Positions 33,380 through 42,258 of a stretch of DNA of 58,000 nucleotides are shown in pieces. Source of the stretch: Diphasiastrum complanatum. Taxonomy: Eukaryota > Streptophyta > Lycopodiopsida > Lycopodiales > Lycopodiaceae. The translations under genes were made by a program, and so were the position numbers. Position 1 is the stretch's first letter. Each line of letters begins with the position of its first letter. The stretch lies in contig CM055097.1 of the NCBI GenBank assembly GCA_029204225.1, positions 8,763,426 through 8,821,425 of the forward strand. The letters are read 5' to 3'. The notes beneath the pieces were generated by a model that searched no databases, had not been told where the DNA came from, and worked only from the letters and a program-made list of their open reading frames with translations.

Positions 33380-33601
33380 ATGCACGTTGATGCTTTGGAC
33401 GAAGAGCACCTCCACCACCTCCACGGCCTCCACCACCACCCCCACCACCACCACCTAGACCTCCACCTTCATCTCAAAGACAACAAGTAGCACCAAGGAG
33501 AGTGGGTTCGCCTAGAGACCCAATATGGCTGGAAGATATTAAGAGGCTTCAGAAAATGATGAGTCTCCTGATCCCAAAAACTCACATGCAAAGATGTATT
33601 A
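33380..33601 (+). pseudogene. Proline-rich frame with PRDPxWLxDI motif, locus 2
   Basis: The frame ending at 33601 reads a run of about 20 Pro with Arg, then SSQRQQVAPRR, VGSPRDPIWLEDIKRLQKMM and SLLIPKTHMQRCIK before a TAG. It lacks an ATG in frame (TGA just upstream of 33393), so the start is lost or lies in another exon. The core PRDP.WL.DI matches the frame at 8208-8399. Function unknown. Confidence 0.4.
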
Positions 33602-34263
33602 AGTAGGTGACTAGAAGATTTCAGCAAATGTGAAGTGGGCTGTGACTGCAGTTGAAGCATTGCACAATGCTTATGAAGATTTTCAAATGATTTTTTTTTT
33701 ATTGTGTGGTTGTTGTTGTATATGCAAGAAGGGTAACAATAATACCCAAAAATTTTGTGCTGATATTTCATATGAGGGATGTGTACGATACATTTGTCTA
33801 GAATTTCTGGCCAACTCGTTCTGCTCCACCTATTGCTGCCACCACTTTAGGGAGGAAGAGAAAGCAGGTTGATCCAAAAAGGCTACCAACAATCGTTCAA
33901 CATGTTGTTGTAAAAACAAAAAGATCCCCAGGCCCTCCAAAGAAAGTGAGGGCTAATCTAAAGCCAGTGGCCTCTTCTTCCTCTTTCTCCTCTTCCTCTT
34001 CCTCTTCAAAGTCCCTTTCCAAATCACCTCAGAAATCAATTTCTAAATCCCTATCCAAGTCTCCTTCCAAATCTCTTCAAAAAATAGTTTCTAAATCTCC
34101 TTCCAAATCTCCTCTGAAATCTTGTTCTAAATCTCCATCGGAATCCCAATCCAAGTCCCCATTCACATCTCTTCCAAATCTCTTAAGAAATCAGGTTCTA
34201 AATCCAAATCCAAGTCCCCTTCCAAATCTCCTCAGAGAGTTTCTAAATCCCCTTCTAAATTAG
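33602..34263 (+). pseudogene. Basic, Ser-Lys-repeat protein remnant
   Basis: Probably the continuation of the same gene. One frame gives ISANVKWAVTAVEALHNAYE; a later frame gives APPIAATTLGRKRKQVDPKR, LPTIVQHVVVKTKRSPGPPK, then about 60 residues of KSPSKS / SKSLSKSP repeats, partly read in a 105-codon open frame at 33946-34263. The repeats are lysine- and proline-containing (S-K-S-P), unlike the Arg/Ser domain of splicing factors; they are more like a DNA- or chromatin-binding tail. Frames change at least twice. It ends 41 bp before a CACTA terminus. Confidence 0.4.
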
Positions 34264-34304
34264 TTTCTAATTCCCCTCCTAAATCTATTGAACAGTCCAC
34301 AAAA

Positions 34305-34680
34305 CACTACAAGAAAAGATGGCAAATATTGCGGAAAAAAATGGCAAAATTTGTGGAAATTTCCACAATTTTTGTCATATTTTGCCAAAAACATTGTGGA
34401 AACGGATTCCGCAATTTTTTTTGGCAAATCCGCAATTTCGATCCCGCAATTTTTATAGCTAAATTAACAATAAAAAAATTGCAGAAACCCACCCGCAATT
34501 TTTGGGCATAATAATTGCGGAATCCATTTTCGCAATTCGTTTGGCTGATATTTTTTGCCAGATTTTTTGGGTAAAAATTGTCAAAAAAATTGCAGAAATT
34601 CATTTCGACAATTGTGTGAAGAATTGCCAAAAATTGGCAAATCTAGCTTGATCAAAAACCATGTAGAATAGTGTAAATTG
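34305..34680 (+). mobile_element. CACTA-type transposon terminus with TTGCGGAA subterminal repeats
   Basis: Begins CACTACAAGAAAAGATGGC, a textbook CACTA terminal inverted repeat. It is followed by many direct and inverted copies of TTGCGGAAAT / TTTTGGCAAA-like words (for example 34335, 34398, 34425, 34446, 34491, 34514, 34590). No right end (TTTTCTTGTAGTG) was found up to 36031. It carries no transposase and is either an end fragment or a non-autonomous element. Confidence 0.65.
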
Positions 34681-35328
34681 TGTACACAAGTGGGTGGGTC
34701 CCGCACATGTGAGGCCATGATGCCACATGGGAAACCCATCCTAATGTAGGTTAGGTCAAGTCAAGAGAGTTGGTCATGTCTATTTGGTGGTCATCCCTAC
34801 TTTATAGGACCTACACCTAAGTTTAAGGTGAAAATTTGACCAACTAGCTACCTACCAAGCATAACTCTAGGAAATAGACTAGGGTTTCATTTTAGGTCAA
34901 GGAGAGTGAGTTAACTTCCTTATTACATGTTGGAAATCCACCTAACTTCAAGAAGGAAGTCGAATTTGGTATGTATTCCCTCTCTCCATAGTGAGAAGAT
35001 AGAAAATTTTTGGAGCTCATTGGCAATCTCAAGCTAGTTCACTATGTACATTGAGTTTTTGTGATCCAAATGAAACCAAATCAATTTCTACTTGTTTCTC
35101 AGGTTGAAGGCCGTACTACAGCCTGTATTACACACGTGTGGGCTCAGATTTCAATGTTGATCAATGCTTTTGATTGCTAATGCTTGTTGTTTATCAAACT
35201 GCCAATCTAGATCAACTTTTTTGTGTCTAGTTTTTTGATAGATTGGTAAGCAAGCATCCAATCACTCTTGTGGATCTTTTGTAGATCCATTTATGGTCCT
35301 AAAGTACAGTACTTTCACACTGTTGTGG
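34681..35328. other. No gene; probable Copia leader fragment
   Basis: Around 35130-35280 the order of words (ACACACGTGTGGGCTCAG, TTGTTTATCAAACTGCC, GTGTCTAGTTTTTTG, GGTAAGCAAGC) resembles the leader of Copia B (21900-22180). No coding sequence. Confidence 0.4.
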
Positions 35329-35540
35329 CAAAAAAAAATTCGCAATTTTTTGGGCAAAAATTGCGAAAATCCATTTTTGTAATTTTTTTCAAAATAGTGT
35401 CAAAATTTTGTGGAAAATAAATTCGCAATAGAATATAAATTGCGAATTTATTTTCCGCAATTTTTATACACTATTTTGAAAAAAATTGCGAAAATGAATT
35501 TTTGCAATTGTTTTGGCAATTTTTGCCAAAAAAATTACGA
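35329..35540. repeat. Foldback with about 100-bp imperfect arms
   Basis: The left arm (about 35329-35429) and right arm (about 35438-35540) are inverted copies around a loop of about 8 bases; both contain TTGCGAA, TTTTCAAAATAGTGT/ACACTATTTTGAAAA and AAATAAATTCGC/GCGAATTTATTT. The words resemble the subterminal repeats at 34305-34680, and the left end reads CACTGTTGTGGCAAAAA, so this may be a second, diverged end of the same CACTA family. Confidence 0.75.
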
Positions 35541-36031
35541 ATAAGTACTTGCAATTTGTTGGCTAAAATTGCAAAAAATATCACCAACTCTAAACCCTAA
35601 AACTCGATAGCAAGTTCTTTACCTCAGATAACGGCTGAACTAAACATGACTGTCGTGGCGTCGGATCCTTCTCTATAGTTGCACGCTACATGACATACGA
35701 AAAAAATTATGAAATTGTTAGAAAACTTATCTCTATCTCTCTAATGAGGTCCATACTATTTATAAGGCTTTCACAATTTAGAGTATGACATCGCATGCAT
35801 TGTCTTGTGTCTCAAAGTACATGTGTAATAATTAGACTCTTAGAAAGAAGTGAGGTTAAACCTCTTTGACTGTAGATAAAGATTGAGCTGAACCCAACTG
35901 TTGTAGCATTGGATCCTCCTCTACAACAACTGAAATAAGGAATATATCTCATTCTCTCTCTTTTTCTCTTTTTCTCATTTTCTCTTTCTCTCTCTTTGTC
36001 TCTCTCCCTCTCCCTCTCTTTATGTAGATAG
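35541..36031. other. No gene; pyrimidine-rich tract
   Basis: 35950-36020 is CT-rich (CTCTCTCTTTTTCTC words). The phrase GGCTGAACTAAACATGACTGTCG at 35631 (first 18 bases quoted elsewhere as a word) recurs loosely at about 35885 (TTGAGCTGAACCCAACTG), suggesting an old short tandem duplication. Confidence 0.35.
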
Positions 36032-36492
36032 TGTGAAAGATTTCAGATCCTTAAGATCCAATCTACTTGAATGATCTTTGGTTAGAAAGAGAAATACAAT
36101 ACCAATTTCACCAATGTAGAAAAATCAACATCTACACACAATTTGAGATGCAAACACTAATAGAACTTGATCAAACTTGAATGAAATGATTATGTATTGT
36201 TGGTGTCCGTACAAAACCAACAAGCTATTGTATTTCACATGTGTGGATCCAAAAATAACAAATATAGATCATTCTACACATAGAATTGTAAGCAATCACC
36301 AAGATAGTGCACCAATGGATAGTAGAACCCAAGAGAACCATGTATAAGCATGAAATGAGATAGAGAAGAGAGAAAATAACTCTCTCCACGAGATACATCC
36401 TTTTATAACAGGTCCAAAACCTATTTGGCCACTTGGCTTTCCCACCAAAATGCTAACCCTACCAATTTTGGGTCTAGATTCAATGTACCCAA
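36032..36492 (-). mobile_element. Left part of the outer Copia C 3' LTR
   Basis: Starts TGTGAAAGATTTCAGATCC. Interrupted after 36492 by the young element and resumes at 42070. Counting the duplicated CCCAA once, the pieces total about 650 bp, matching the 647-bp LTR of the inserted element, with which it shares both ends (TGTGAAA.AT..CAGATCCT and TTTCACA). Confidence 0.75.
36488..36492. repeat. Target-site duplication CCCAA, left copy
   Basis: CCCAA directly precedes the left LTR at 36493; the identical CCCAA follows the right LTR at 42065-42069. Five bp is the standard Copia duplication size. Confidence 0.95.
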
Positions 36493-37139
36493 TGTGAAAA
36501 ATACAGATCCTAAGTGGATCTAAACTCCAAGATCATTGGCTTGAATGCTTGCACTCCAAACTACATAAGCTAGGAATTGGCAACACATTCTATGCTACCT
36601 AGAATGCAAAGAACTTGATCAAAAAGCATTTATCACAAATGGAAACTTCCATAAACATCAAGTGCGGCCCAAAATAGCATTATACAGTCCATAATACATC
36701 AGCCTACCACTTCTGGAAAGCACCTAAGATCATACACACAAAGCTTGAACTCAATCACTACACAATGCCAACAATGGAAGGAGAACCCAATAGAAAAATC
36801 TCTCATTAAGCAAATGAATACAATGGATCTGCTCCAACCTGTTTCTCCACGGCCTACCTGCTATATATAGCTGAGAGAGATGACTCTCTCTCCTCTCTCT
36901 AGACCCTCCTTACCTAAAATATGCCCTATATAGGTAAAATTGGCATATATGTCCAAAATACATGAAAATGGACTCATTTCGAAGGTCTTGAAGTTTGACA
37001 CTTCTTCATACTGAAAAAATACACTTACTAAAAATATCTAGACCTGTTTCACACGTGTGAAAAGTCAGATCCTAAACTATGTGCCATTTTTAGCAATTTT
37101 GGCCTAAAACTAGACAAGGAAATGTTGACAATTTTCACA
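36493..37139 (-). mobile_element. 3' LTR of the young element (647 bp)
   Basis: TG...CA ends with short inverted TGTGAAAA/TTTTCACA termini. Internal features: TTTCACACGTGTGAAA palindrome at 37047-37062, TATA-like CTATATATAG at about 36860 and CTATATAGG at about 36927, and CTCTCTCC runs at 36883-36900. Confidence 0.95.
37047..37062. promoter_or_regulatory. G-box palindrome TTTCACACGTGTGAAA in the LTR
   Basis: Perfect 16-bp palindrome with a CACGTG core, about 78 bp into the LTR in element sense; the same at 41972-41987 in the other LTR. CACGTG cores are bound by plant bZIP and bHLH factors, so it is a plausible enhancer of element transcription. CACGTG-type words recur in the other Copia LTRs or leaders here (21562, 21904, 25943, 35132). 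Confidence 0.6.
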
Positions 37140-37149
37140 CTCCCTCTTC
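37140..37149 (-). promoter_or_regulatory. Polypurine tract of the young element
   Basis: GAAGAGGGAG on the minus strand, immediately before the 3' LTR; primer for plus-strand DNA synthesis. The outer Copia C has the same GAAGAGGGAG at 42259-42268. Confidence 0.9.
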
Positions 37150-37152
37150 AAC

Positions 37153-40100
37153 TTAACTTGCTAGTTTTACAACACTACTTTGTTCCAACTTAAGAATGAT
37201 CTCCATCATCAGAATAGATCTCTTCTCAAGGATCCTAATATGTACAAAATAGGACACAACATAATTGATATAGATAATAGTGTCCATATAGGATGCTTCA
37301 CTATTTCTTACATCAATTTTACATAGAATCATAAAAATGGTACATGTAAAAGAACATAGAATCTCAATTAATGAATTCCTCCATGTATCCATCTCTGGTT
37401 TCTCTGTAAAATAGCAGCAAACAAGTTGTAAATGAAAGTGATCAACAAGTGTTTGCATGCCTCCTCCACATTTCACTATACATATAGTGAATGCAACATG
37501 TATCTCCATGAATGAACTTCCATCACCACCTTGCCTTTGTAGATCTTCAATCCATGAAAGCCTTTGAGTGAATGAATGCCAAAAAGATGTGTTCCCTACT
37601 CCATTTGAATGACCAAAACCTGAACTTGAAATACTTGAAGTACCTCCACAAGATTTGCACACAACGCTTGATCCTACAATGTCAACAAGTTGCCAATTTG
37701 CCAACACTAGAATACTAGATCTTGAACTTTGTTCAAAAGAAAAAATATTGACCACTTCAATACCTTTCAAGATCTGAATGAATTCATGTACTTGATCATA
37801 CAAACCAGCAATGATAACTATTCCATCTCCAAGATCCAAAGGATGCAAAACTATGGAACTAGTTTTATTGAAATTTGACAATTTCAACACATTGACATAA
37901 CAATGTTCATACATGAGATTAGGCAAGTGAGGTAGAGTAAGAAGACACTTCCTTGCAGCTCCAAAGACCTTACTTGAACCTTCAAGAACCTGTAAAAACA
38001 GATCCAAAATGCCTTGACCATTTGTCTCTTCTTTGATGCTTTTCACTAGCTTCGAATTGCCACTTGTCTCTTGGTGTTGATGAAGCAATCCAAGATCAAC
38101 CTCTTGATCTTCCAATAAGACATCAAAGATCTTGCATATGTGAACATCTTCAGATCTGAAACTCTGAAGATACTCCCTCTCAAACACATGATTAAGATCC
38201 CACAAGATCTCATCAATGCTCAAATTTGACCCTTCACTATAGTTAGTGAAAACAATGCCACCATCATAAACCAAAAGATAGATTCCAACATTTCCATTTA
38301 ACATGAAGTAGAGTAGGTGAAGATGAGTATCAAACCTAATCAAAACAGCCCTCTTGAGTTCATAACAAACCTCAATAAGCTCACCAATGATATCTCCCTT
38401 GCCTTGAAGAAGTTGCCACTTGAGTTGCTCCATGTAGTCTTCTTCAACCAACCTTTTGCCATCTTGACCATGAATGAACAATCCACCACAATCATAGAAT
38501 GCTTTGAGTTGATGAAGAGATGTTAGATCCATGCTTTGGATCTTCCCAAGAACCACTCTTCCATTGCCCTTTCCTTCACAAGACTCCCTCTTAATGCTAG
38601 CACCACAAAAGTTAGAAACCTCCCTCTTGATAGTTGCACCATAAGAAGTAGAAGACTCTTGAATATTAGAAGCCAAGAAAAGAATCCTTAGTACCTTCAA
38701 CATAAGAGTGATTGAAGTACTCTCTCTTTTCAAACATGAACTTCTACTCAATGATTTAGGTAATGAGTCATATGATAATGATTCTTCCTCACTATCGTTC
38801 ATAAAAACATCATTCAAAGTACATCCTACTTTGAACACTTCACATACTTCTCTTCCTTTTGACTTGTGATCTCCCTCACCAAGTCTCATGATAGAAACCT
38901 TTGATCTACTCTTTTTATGAAGAAATGTGACAGCACTTGTTGCACAAATGACTTTATCACAAAAAGATGTAAAAGAACCATTTCCTTCAAGCATGCTCAA
39001 AGCACCATCATCTTTTCCCACATGATTACATACATCAATATGAAAAGAATTAGAAGAACAACCATCTTCTTGCAAAGAATGACACTTAGCATCTCCATCT
39101 TTTTCCATATGAACAAACAAGTCATTAGCAACAATCACTTCCAAAGAAGAATCTTCATCAACTCCATTGATGAAGTTAGCTCCTTCCTTACCTTTTCCAT
39201 TTTTGCACTTGCCATCTAGCACCATTGAAGAACCACCAAGCCTTGGAAGTCCATGAGTAGAAGAGTACAAACATGATGCTAATTTAGCTCCACATGACTC
39301 CATATGACTAGTAGGTAACACTAGTGCATCTTCAAGATCCAATGGATCCAAAAAATTGACCATAGATTCACCAAAGCTTGCCAAGTTAGCACAACAATTA
39401 TCATCTCCAAGAAGTACATTAGATCTCAACCTAGATCTAGCATTTTGTTTCTTATGGCATTCATTTGCAAAATGTCCTTTTATCCCACAATAAAAGCACT
39501 TGAACTTTGACTTATTGTTCTTAGTAGAAGAGGAAGAGGAAGAGTGATCATCATGATCAAAGTTACCACCTTTGGACCATTTCCCTTTGCCTTTACCTTT
39601 GCCCTTGAATTTGCCTTTTGTGAAGAAAGCCTCTTCACCTCCACCTTGCAAGGATGCACCATCAAGCTTTGATTGCAACCTATGTTCTTCAGCCAATAAG
39701 ATTTCTTGCAAGTCAACCACACTTGGCAAGACTCTTTGAATGGCAAAACTTTGCACAAGGTTAGCATGTTCATTTAGCAAACCATTCAACATAACTTGGA
39801 CTATTTCACCATCTTTTATGTTCTCATCAATGCATGCTAAATCATCACTTAGGGACTTAACTCTCAAGATAAATGCATGAGCACTTTCACCCTCTCTTTG
39901 CCTACTAGAAAATATTTGTCTCCTTAGGGTCAATACCCTAGATGTGGACTTTGATTCAAAGAGCTTCTTTAAGGCATTCCATGCCTCACTTGCACTTTGA
40001 CACTTTCCAACTTCCTTGAGAAGTTCATTTGTAACATTCATTTTAATGATATGAAGAGCCCTTTTGGCCTTCTTATCAAACCTTTGTTGCTCTTGAAGTG

Positions 40101-40245
40101 TGAGAGGTCTCTCTTCAATTTCTGCAACTATGTCCATGAGTTCATTCAACTCAAGTAAGGACTCCATCCTCACTTTCCAAGTAGAGTAGTTTGATGAACT
40201 CAACCTTTCACTAGACTCTAGCATGATCCCACCATTGGAAGCCAT
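37153..40245 (-). CDS. 1030-residue Gag fused to an unrecognised C-terminal tail
   Basis: Uninterrupted frame from ATG 40245 to a stop 13 bp before the 3' LTR. Residues 1-200 are a Copia Gag core (SSERLSSSNYSTWKVRMESL, IIKMNVTNELLKEVGK, SASEAWNALKKLFESKSTSR, VQVMLNGL). Residues 206-245 are Lys/Gly- then Ser-rich. The zinc knuckle CFYCGIKGHFANEC (C250, C253, H258, C263) follows. Residues 280-630 are Ser/Gly/Cys-containing without a known domain. Residues 635-1030 form a mostly ordered, hydrophobic-patterned tail (RFDTHLHLLYFMLNGNVGIY, SEDVHICKIFDVL, HSFTQRLSWIEDL, NSEASYMDTIIYINYVV) with decayed homologues at 672-1119, 27760-28440 and 42841-43016. No protease, integrase or polymerase motif is present. 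Gag binds element RNA and forms particles; the tail's role is unknown (RNA packaging, partner recruitment or captured gene are all possible). Confidence 0.9.
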   Translation of the reverse strand: MASNGGIMLESSERLSSSNYSTWKVRMESLLELNELMDIVAEIEERPLTLQEQQRFDKKAKRALHIIKMNVTNELLKEVGKCQSASEAWNALKKLFESKSTSRVLTLRRQIFSSRQREGESAHAFILRVKSLSDDLACIDENIKDGEIVQVMLNGLLNEHANLVQSFAIQRVLPSVVDLQEILLAEEHRLQSKLDGASLQGGGEEAFFTKGKFKGKGKGKGKWSKGGNFDHDDHSSSSSSTKNNKSKFKCFYCGIKGHFANECHKKQNARSRLRSNVLLGDDNCCANLASFGESMVNFLDPLDLEDALVLPTSHMESCGAKLASCLYSSTHGLPRLGGSSMVLDGKCKNGKGKEGANFINGVDEDSSLEVIVANDLFVHMEKDGDAKCHSLQEDGCSSNSFHIDVCNHVGKDDGALSMLEGNGSFTSFCDKVICATSAVTFLHKKSRSKVSIMRLGEGDHKSKGREVCEVFKVGCTLNDVFMNDSEEESLSYDSLPKSLSRSSCLKRESTSITLMLKVLRILFLASNIQESSTSYGATIKREVSNFCGASIKRESCEGKGNGRVVLGKIQSMDLTSLHQLKAFYDCGGLFIHGQDGKRLVEEDYMEQLKWQLLQGKGDIIGELIEVCYELKRAVLIRFDTHLHLLYFMLNGNVGIYLLVYDGGIVFTNYSEGSNLSIDEILWDLNHVFEREYLQSFRSEDVHICKIFDVLLEDQEVDLGLLHQHQETSGNSKLVKSIKEETNGQGILDLFLQVLEGSSKVFGAARKCLLTLPHLPNLMYEHCYVNVLKLSNFNKTSSIVLHPLDLGDGIVIIAGLYDQVHEFIQILKGIEVVNIFSFEQSSRSSILVLANWQLVDIVGSSVVCKSCGGTSSISSSGFGHSNGVGNTSFWHSFTQRLSWIEDLQRQGGDGSSFMEIHVAFTICIVKCGGGMQTLVDHFHLQLVCCYFTEKPEMDTWRNSLIEILCSFTCTIFMILCKIDVRNSEASYMDTIIYINYVVSYFVHIRILEKRSILMMEIILKLEQSSVVKLAS

Positions 40246-41398
40246 GATTCTAATGTTTCTTCAACTTTTAGGTTTTGTCCTAAAGCACTTAGCACTCACT
40301 TTTCTCTCAACAAATGATAGATAAAGAGATCTATGAAGATTTAGGACCCTAAAACACTTCTATCTTGAACCTAGATGGTTTCCAAGCATAGAAAGGAAGA
40401 TTGAAACACATGCAACACTTTGCACACACTAAGAATGGATTACAAAATCAAACCAACCTGAACACACTCTTGCTTAAGCTCTCAAACTTTCCATCAAGTG
40501 ACCAAATCAAGTTATGGTGTGAAGAGTTACTTGCATTCTTAGAAAATACCCAAAACTAGGATGCCAAGATTACCTAGTAATGAACAAACTTGATCAACAT
40601 ATGATCAACACACTAAGATATTGATTCAACCTGTAAAACCACATGTAAACCACACTTCTAAAAGTTTATAAACTCCAGCAAGTGATAAATACAAGATTTA
40701 GAGGTGAATGAATGAGCACACTTAGTGAATCACAAGACTAGCTTCACTATCTTGTCAAATCTTGGTGTTTAGATGTAGATCTAAGATCACTTCACATGAG
40801 AATGTTCCTCAACCTGTTAAGAACCTGAAAACACACTTGCATAATGGTTAACACCTTCCAGCAAATGCTCCAATCAAATTACATAAGGAGAGTTACTTAC
40901 ATGCTCAACAAAGTGCACCAAAATTTATGCCAAAATTGATGACAATCTTTACAATATGCTCTTCACAATGGAGCTTACAATATGTTCACCCAAAAAAGGG
41001 GATCTTTCATCCAAATGGGAGCTTTGCTCAGCCTTTAGGAGAATTACAACTCACTCAAAAGAGCATTTGTCATCCACTTAAGGAGAAGTTTCATCCACTT
41101 AAGGAGAGTGTTCATCCAAGAATGGAGATTGTCAACAATAGGATTGAAAAGAACATTGTTAGTATTGAATATGCACAAGCCTCACAATCACAAATGATTA
41201 GGTGTTATGATCTGATCCAAAATAGTTTCTTTTCAGCCTCTGATCTTCAATAGACCTGAAATATGCTTTTGATCCACAAGTTCAACTCACAAAACAAAGG
41301 TTAGTAAGATTTGATCAACAAAGCAATGCAAAATCATGCTAGAACTTGATCAAACATCCAAATATCACCAAAAATGGAATACTTACTGTAAATAGAAG
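40246..41398 (-). other. Leader of the young element, 1.15 kb untranslated
   Basis: Lies between primer site and Gag start. Includes a 21-bp repeat at 41071-41133 (CATCCACTTAAGGAGA units, three copies, the last diverged) and several CTTGATCAA-type words. It may hold packaging and dimerisation signals; none can be recognised by sequence. A 108-codon frame on the opposite strand (40927-41253) is probably incidental. Confidence 0.7.
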
Positions 41399-41417
41399 CC
41401 AACCAGCTCTGATACCA
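41399..41417 (-). promoter_or_regulatory. Primer-binding site of the young element
   Basis: On the minus strand TGGTATCAGAGCTGGTTGG, adjacent to the 5' LTR; matches the initiator tRNA-Met class, with the first 13 bases canonical. Confidence 0.92.
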
Positions 41418-42064
41418 TGTGAAAAATACAGATCCTAAGTGGATCTAAACTCCAAGATCATTGGCTTGAATGCTTGCACTCCAAACTACATAAGCTAGGA
41501 ATTGGCAACACATTCTATGCTACCTAGAATGCAAAGAACTTGATCAAAAAGCATTTATCACAAATGGAAACTTCCATAAACATCAAGTGCGGCCCAAAAT
41601 AGCATTATACAGTCCATAATACATCAGCCTACCACTTTTGGAAAGCACCTAAGATCATACACACAAAGCTTGAACTCAATCACTACACAATGCCAACAAT
41701 GGAAGGAGAACCCAATAGAAAAATCTCTCATTAAGCAAATGAATACAATGGATCTGCTCCAACCTGTTTCTCCACGGCCTACCTGCTATATATAGCTGAG
41801 AGAGATGACTCTCTCTCCTCTCTCTAGACCCTCCTTACCTAAAATATGCCCTATATAGGTAAAATTGGCATATATGTCCAAAATACATGAAAATGGACTC
41901 ATTTCGAAGGTCTTGAAGTTTGACACTTCTTCATACTGAAAAAATACACTTACTAAAAATATCTAGACCTGTTTCACACGTGTGAAAAGTCAGATCCTAA
42001 ACTATGTGCCATTTTTAGCAATTTTGGCCTAAAACTAGACAAGGAAATGTTGACAATTTTCACA
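41418..42064 (-). mobile_element. 5' LTR of the young element (647 bp)
   Basis: Same length and sequence as 36493-37139 apart from one base (T at 41638 versus C at 36713). Flanked on the right by CCCAA (42065-42069). Confidence 0.95.
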
Positions 42065-42258
42065 CCCAACTTATTCAAATTGAATCTACTCAAACTCGCA
42101 TTCTATCTTTCCCACACTTTCAAAAAGTGTTTATTCAAATGAAATTTAGACTAATGAACTTTGAAAAGTCAACCTCTAATTCTAAAACAAGTTTTGGCCT
42201 CAATATGCCAAATATGGAAATATTGCAAAATGTGATGAAACTAGTTGAATCTTTCACA
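42065..42258 (-). mobile_element. Right part of the outer Copia C 3' LTR (with CCCAA duplication)
   Basis: Resumes the LTR interrupted at 36492; 42065-42069 is the duplicated CCCAA. It ends TTTCACA at 42258, next to the polypurine tract GAAGAGGGAG (42259-42268, minus strand). Confidence 0.75.

Larger units (their letters stand above)
36493..42064 (-). mobile_element. Young gag-only LTR retrotransposon (TR-GAG-like), complete
   Basis: A 5572-bp element on the minus strand with LTRs 36493-37139 and 41418-42064 (647 bp each), one observed mismatch (C at 36713, T at 41638), a perfect 5-bp target duplication, primer site 41399-41417, polypurine tract 37140-37149 and one long gene (37153-40245). 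It has no protease, integrase, RT or RNase H. Such gag-only elements are known in plants as TR-GAGs; they depend on enzymes from autonomous relatives. Near-identical LTRs mean recent insertion, because LTRs are made identical during reverse transcription. Confidence 0.95.

Noticed and set aside
33946-34263. SR splicing factor RS domain
   Set aside because: Repeats are Ser-Lys-Pro, not Arg-Ser, and there is no RRM nearby.
37153-38340. Envelope-like protein for the tail of the gag-only element
   Set aside because: No signal peptide, no clear transmembrane anchor and it is fused in frame to Gag rather than spliced from a separate ORF; left as unknown.
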